64,000 nucleotides of DNA, from positions 119,803 to 183,802 of the forward strand of contig JAFKDC010000010.1 of the NCBI GenBank assembly GCA_017255395.1, given 5' to 3'. This stretch comes from Enemella evansiae (GTDB taxonomy: Bacteria; Pseudomonadota; Alphaproteobacteria; Rhodobacterales; Rhodobacteraceae). Positions within the stretch are counted from its first letter, which is position 1, and each line of letters opens with the position of its first letter. The position numbers and the translations under genes were made by a program. The notes beneath the pieces are model-generated. The model was not told where the DNA came from and made no database searches. It saw nothing but the letters and a program-made list of their open reading frames with translations. Shown here one piece after another: positions 61,662 through 64,000 of the stretch.

Positions 61662-62762
61662 GTGAAGGGCAAGATCGCGGCAGGCCCGGTCCGGGCGTTG
61701 GGGGCGATGTCGGGGACCTCTCTGGATGGCGTCGACGCCGCCGAGATCGTGACCGACGGGCTGCGCATCCTCGAATTCGGCGAAAGCGGGTACCGGGCCT
61801 ACAGCGAAGAGGAACGGGCCACCCTGCGCGCCGTGCTGGGCCGCTGGCCGGGCGCGGGGCTGGAGGCGGCGGCACGGGTCGTGCACGAGGCCCATGCCGA
61901 CCTTCTGGCTGGTTTCCCCGAGGCCGAGATGGTGGGCTTTCACGGCCAGACGCTGGCTCATGACCCCAAGGGGCGCGGCACGCACCAGCTGGGTGAGGGC
62001 GCGGTGCTGGCCGAGGCGCTGGGGCGTCCGGTGGTCTGGGATTTCCGCTCCTCCGACGTGGCGCTGGGGGGCGAAGGCGCGCCGCTGGCGCCCTTCTTCC
62101 ACTTCGCCTGCGCCAAGTGGATCGGCGCCGAGGCGCCGCTGGCCTTCCTGAACCTCGGCGGTGTCGGCAACCTGACATGGGTCGATCCGCGCCACGCGAC
62201 ACCAGAGGCCGAAGGCGCGCTGCTGGCTTTCGACACCGGGCCGGCGAACGCGCCGATCAACGACCTCGTGGCCCTTCGGCTGGGGCTGGATTGCGACCGC
62301 GACGGCGCGCTGGCCCGGCAGGGCCGGGTGGAAGACGGCGCGCTGGAGCTGTTCCTGGACGAGCAATACTTCCGCCGGATGCCGCCCAAGTCGCTGGACC
62401 GGGACGACTTTTCCCTGATGTTCGACCTTGTGCGGGAACTGTCTGACGCCGATGCGGCGGCGACCATGACCGCCATGGCGGCGGCGGCGGTGATGCAGGG
62501 GATGGAGCATTGCCCCGTTGCCCCCGACCGCCTGCTGGTGACCGGCGGGGGCCGCCACAACCCGGTGATGATGGAGATGCTGGCGGTGGGCCTCGACTGC
62601 CCGGTCCTGCCGGTAGAGGCCGTCGGCCTCGATGGAGACATGTTGGAAGCGCAGGCCTTCGCCTACCTCGCCGTGCGCGTGGCGCATGGCCTGCCGACCT
62701 CCTGCCCGGGCACGACCGGCGTCGCCGCCCCTGTCGGCGGCGGGCAGATCAGCCGCCCCTGA
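61662..62762 (+). CDS. anmK: Anhydro-N-acetylmuramic acid kinase
   Basis: A 366-residue sugar kinase of the ASKHA fold that opens and phosphorylates anhydroMurNAc during cell-wall recycling. [18 protein letters not shown] (13-30) is the phosphate loop region, [24 protein letters not shown] and [13 protein letters not shown] follow in order. Starts with GTG at 61662; no good ATG gives the conserved N-terminus. It is the last clear backbone gene before composition changes. Confidence 0.94.
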   Translation: MKGKIAAGPVRALGAMSGTSLDGVDAAEIVTDGLRILEFGESGYRAYSEEERATLRAVLGRWPGAGLEAAARVVHEAHADLLAGFPEAEMVGFHGQTLAHDPKGRGTHQLGEGAVLAEALGRPVVWDFRSSDVALGGEGAPLAPFFHFACAKWIGAEAPLAFLNLGGVGNLTWVDPRHATPEAEGALLAFDTGPANAPINDLVALRLGLDCDRDGALARQGRVEDGALELFLDEQYFRRMPPKSLDRDDFSLMFDLVRELSDADAAATMTAMAAAAVMQGMEHCPVAPDRLLVTGGGRHNPVMMEMLAVGLDCPVLPVEAVGLDGDMLEAQAFAYLAVRVAHGLPTSCPGTTGVAAPVGGGQISRP

Positions 62763-62802
62763 TCGACCGCCCCGCGTGCGGATCCCTGCGGAGCCTCCGG
62801 CG

Positions 62803-62824
62803 GGGATATTTCAGGACAGAAGAA
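62803..62824 (+). repeat. GATATTT-GAAGAA repeat, copy A6
   Basis: GGGATATTTCAG followed by GACAGAAGAA, 40 nt after the anmK stop, after a short GC-rich stretch without a clear perfect hairpin. This is the most degenerate-looking 5' part of the six copies. Confidence 0.7.
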
Positions 62825-62872
62825 AACCGGGGGATCGCCATAGCCGCGGGGTGCGCCGCCCGTCGCAACGGT

Positions 62873-62907
62873 CGAAGCCCGCACGGCAAGGGCCGAGGCG
62901 GGCTTCG
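62873..62907. terminator. Long nested hairpin downstream of anmK
   Basis: CGAAGCCCGC (62873-62882) pairs with GCGGGCTTCG (62898-62907); its loop contains a second stem CGGC / GCCG with loop AAGG. No T-run follows, so it is a possible terminator or structured RNA end. It is the last GC-rich element before the island; the gap 62763-63294 otherwise holds only copy A6 and the 21-bp direct repeats. Confidence 0.45.
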
Positions 62908-62975
62908 GGATCAGTGTGGGACGTCGCGAATCTTTGACTCACTCAACGGCTAAATTCTGAAGGAATGAGGGGCGC

Positions 62976-63018
62976 ACGTCATGCAATTCTGACCCAAACG
63001 TCAAGCATTTCTGACCCA
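62976..63018. repeat. Two 21-bp direct repeats at the island boundary
   Basis: Two copies of ACGTCA(T/A)GCA(A/T)TTCTGACCCA, 62976-62996 and 62998-63018, agree at 19 of 21 positions with a 22-bp period. They lie where the GC-rich backbone gives way to AT-richer DNA. Tandem terminal repeats of this kind are found at the ends of IS21-family elements, so this may be a solo insertion-sequence end; operator or iteron repeats are alternatives. Confidence 0.6.
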
Positions 63019-63294
63019 CCGTCGACACCAATGGATAGCTTGGTCGACGGCTCAAGGGAGCGTCAGGCCAATAGCGACCACTCGACCACTTCCAAGCCGA
63101 CCTCCGCTTCGCGCCCTCATACTATGGTATGTGCCGTTAACCGCCAGACATGTGCGCCTACTTTTGCTTCTAAAATTACCAAGCAAAGCGTCTACAAATC
63201 TAGGAGCACTCAACCAGTGGCGGTGTCTTATCAAGATTTGCACCTTTAAGGCAATGATGGAACAATCCGAAATTCAACTCCAGAAAGCGCTCAA

Positions 63295-63900
63295 ATGGCA
63301 GACCTCTTCTCCCAACAGTTCGATTTCAACGTACCCGAAAGGATCGCTCTAGAGGGACGGCTGGGTACAGCATTTTTCAGGAAGACCGCGTCGCCAACTC
63401 ATTTGATCAGCTTGATTCTAACACAGTTTTCACAACGTGGGGTTCAGGGAGTTAAGGGAGAAGCGAGCGACGGAAGGCGGTTTGTTTTTGTAGATCAAAA
63501 AACCACCGCCACCTTCGACGCCGACGAAGTCTTCTTGATTGAACGCACATCGACTGTCGACGACTGCATCGAAAGTCTCTCCAACGGAACCGTAACCCGG
63601 CTGTTTCCGAAAACAATTCATCCAGCAAGGTGCGAGGCCAGCCTGATATCCGATATGGCCGCCAAAGTCCGAGAGGCATGGGGCGGATCGTTTATATTAA
63701 AGCAAGAGGAGATCACGAACGGAGAAGTGACAACGACGGGATTGAGGCCTCCTCAAGTAGGCGCAATTCATGCCGCACTCGCTCATTGGAGTGTCTCAAA
63801 CAACCCTGCGACAATTGTGATGCCAACCGGTACAGGCAAGACAGAAACTATGCTGGCATTGGCAACTGCAGTGGGCTCTGTTGCACAAATCGGGGTCTGA
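63295..63900 (+). pseudogene. 5' part of a DEAD/DEAH-type (SF2) helicase gene cut by an IS element
   Basis: The frame gives 201 residues, MADLFSQQFDFNVPERIALEG, with an N-terminal domain of unknown type and then LRPPQVGAIHAALAHW (Q-motif-like region) and Walker A MPTGTGKTETMLALATA (about 176-192). The native sequence breaks off after ATAV; the last eight residues and stop are encoded by the insertion sequence. DEAD boxes and the rest are missing. Composition is clearly AT-richer than all genes to its left. It resembles helicases of restriction/defence loci, but the system cannot be named. Confidence 0.75.
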
Positions 63901-64000
63901 GCGCACTTCCCCTTTCCCGGGACGGACTTATCCTACGGGCTTTGTGACGGGTATGCCAAGGGCAGTGTAGCGGTTGAGCACCGCAATCCGGATTTGGAGC
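63874..64000 (-). mobile_element. IS5-family insertion sequence, one end (continues beyond window)
   Basis: Begins with GGCTCTGTTGCACAAATC at about 63874, the terminal inverted repeat type of many IS5-family (IS427/IS903-like group) elements, and contains the 3' end of a transposase gene on the minus strand. The other end, and so the target duplication, is outside the window. Confidence 0.8.
63928..64000 (-). CDS. IS5-family transposase, last 23 codons only
   Basis: The minus strand reads LQIRIAVLNRYTALGIPVTK then PVG and TAA at 63928-63930. The IRIAVLNRYTALGIP-type ending is a familiar C-terminus of IS5-family transposases. The rest of the gene is beyond base 64000. Confidence 0.75.
   Translation of the reverse strand, partial: LQIRIAVLNRYTALGIPVTKPVG

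Noticed and set aside
63052..63243. 63-codon minus-strand ORF upstream of the helicase
   Set aside because: No ribosome-binding site or family features; overlaps other short frames in AT-richer DNA where chance ORFs of this size are less telling but nothing supports it.
62965..63249. 94-codon plus ORF at the island edge
   Set aside because: It runs through the 21-bp direct repeats, has Ser/Thr-rich random-looking composition and no ribosome-binding site.

Overview
The window looks like a chromosomal segment of a marine or roseobacter-type alphaproteobacterium (Rhodobacteraceae/Paracoccaceae). The support is consistent: very GC-rich coding sequence, a complete Rhodobacter capsulatus-type gene transfer agent (GTA) cluster followed by cysE, a pyruvate dehydrogenase E1-beta subunit with its own lipoyl domain, a Rhodobacterales-style iron box, and DUF4167/TfoX-type small proteins common in this family. 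I cannot name genus or species from sequence alone.

Layout. 0-1.2 kb: PhoX-type phosphatase (cut by the window edge) behind a candidate PhoB box. 1.4-2.7 kb: rpsF-rpsR-rplI. 2.9-5.7 kb: a small membrane protein, then fabD, fabG and acpP of fatty-acid synthesis. 5.9-14 kb: iron-binding protein futA with iron boxes, mazG, an M20 amidohydrolase, agmatinase, prfA-prmC (release factor and its methylase), DUF4167. 14.1-21.5 kb (minus): six genes, lptF-lptG-lptD-surA-pdxA-rsmA, with every adjacent pair overlapping; they serve outer-membrane LPS/protein assembly, vitamin B6 and rRNA methylation. 21.7-32.2 kb: pepA-holC, an aspartic protease, marC, an ABC-F ATPase, ndk, a decayed antiporter fragment, a ClpP-fold exported protein, TfoX-C, a PEP-mutase family enzyme and an aminotransferase.

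32.45-46.65 kb: the GTA structural cluster, g1 to g15 including g3.5 and g10.1, all intact and in canonical order, with a small coupled gene and cysE downstream. 47.9-53.2 kb: a decayed beta-helix remnant, then pdhA / exported protein / pdhB / small unknown ORFs / pdhC on the minus strand. 53.4-62.8 kb: DUF6924, ftsB-like, lipoprotein hydrolase, pgk, two tandem cyclophilins (cytoplasmic and exported), DUF3179, a GNAT-like protein, tyrS and anmK.

From about 62.94 kb base composition drops sharply. A pair of 21-bp direct repeats is followed by the 5' part of an SF2-type helicase gene that is cut by the end of an IS5-family insertion sequence at about 63,874. This is the edge of an acquired island, most of which lies beyond the window.

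Two families of intergenic repeats recur across the otherwise ordinary backbone: (A) a GC-rich hairpin followed by a GATATTT...GAAGAAG core, six copies; (B) two back-to-back hairpins with AT-rich stems placed 4-25 nt after a stop codon, five copies, three of them inside apparent operons including the GTA operon. These and the disrupted island are the observations most worth a second look.
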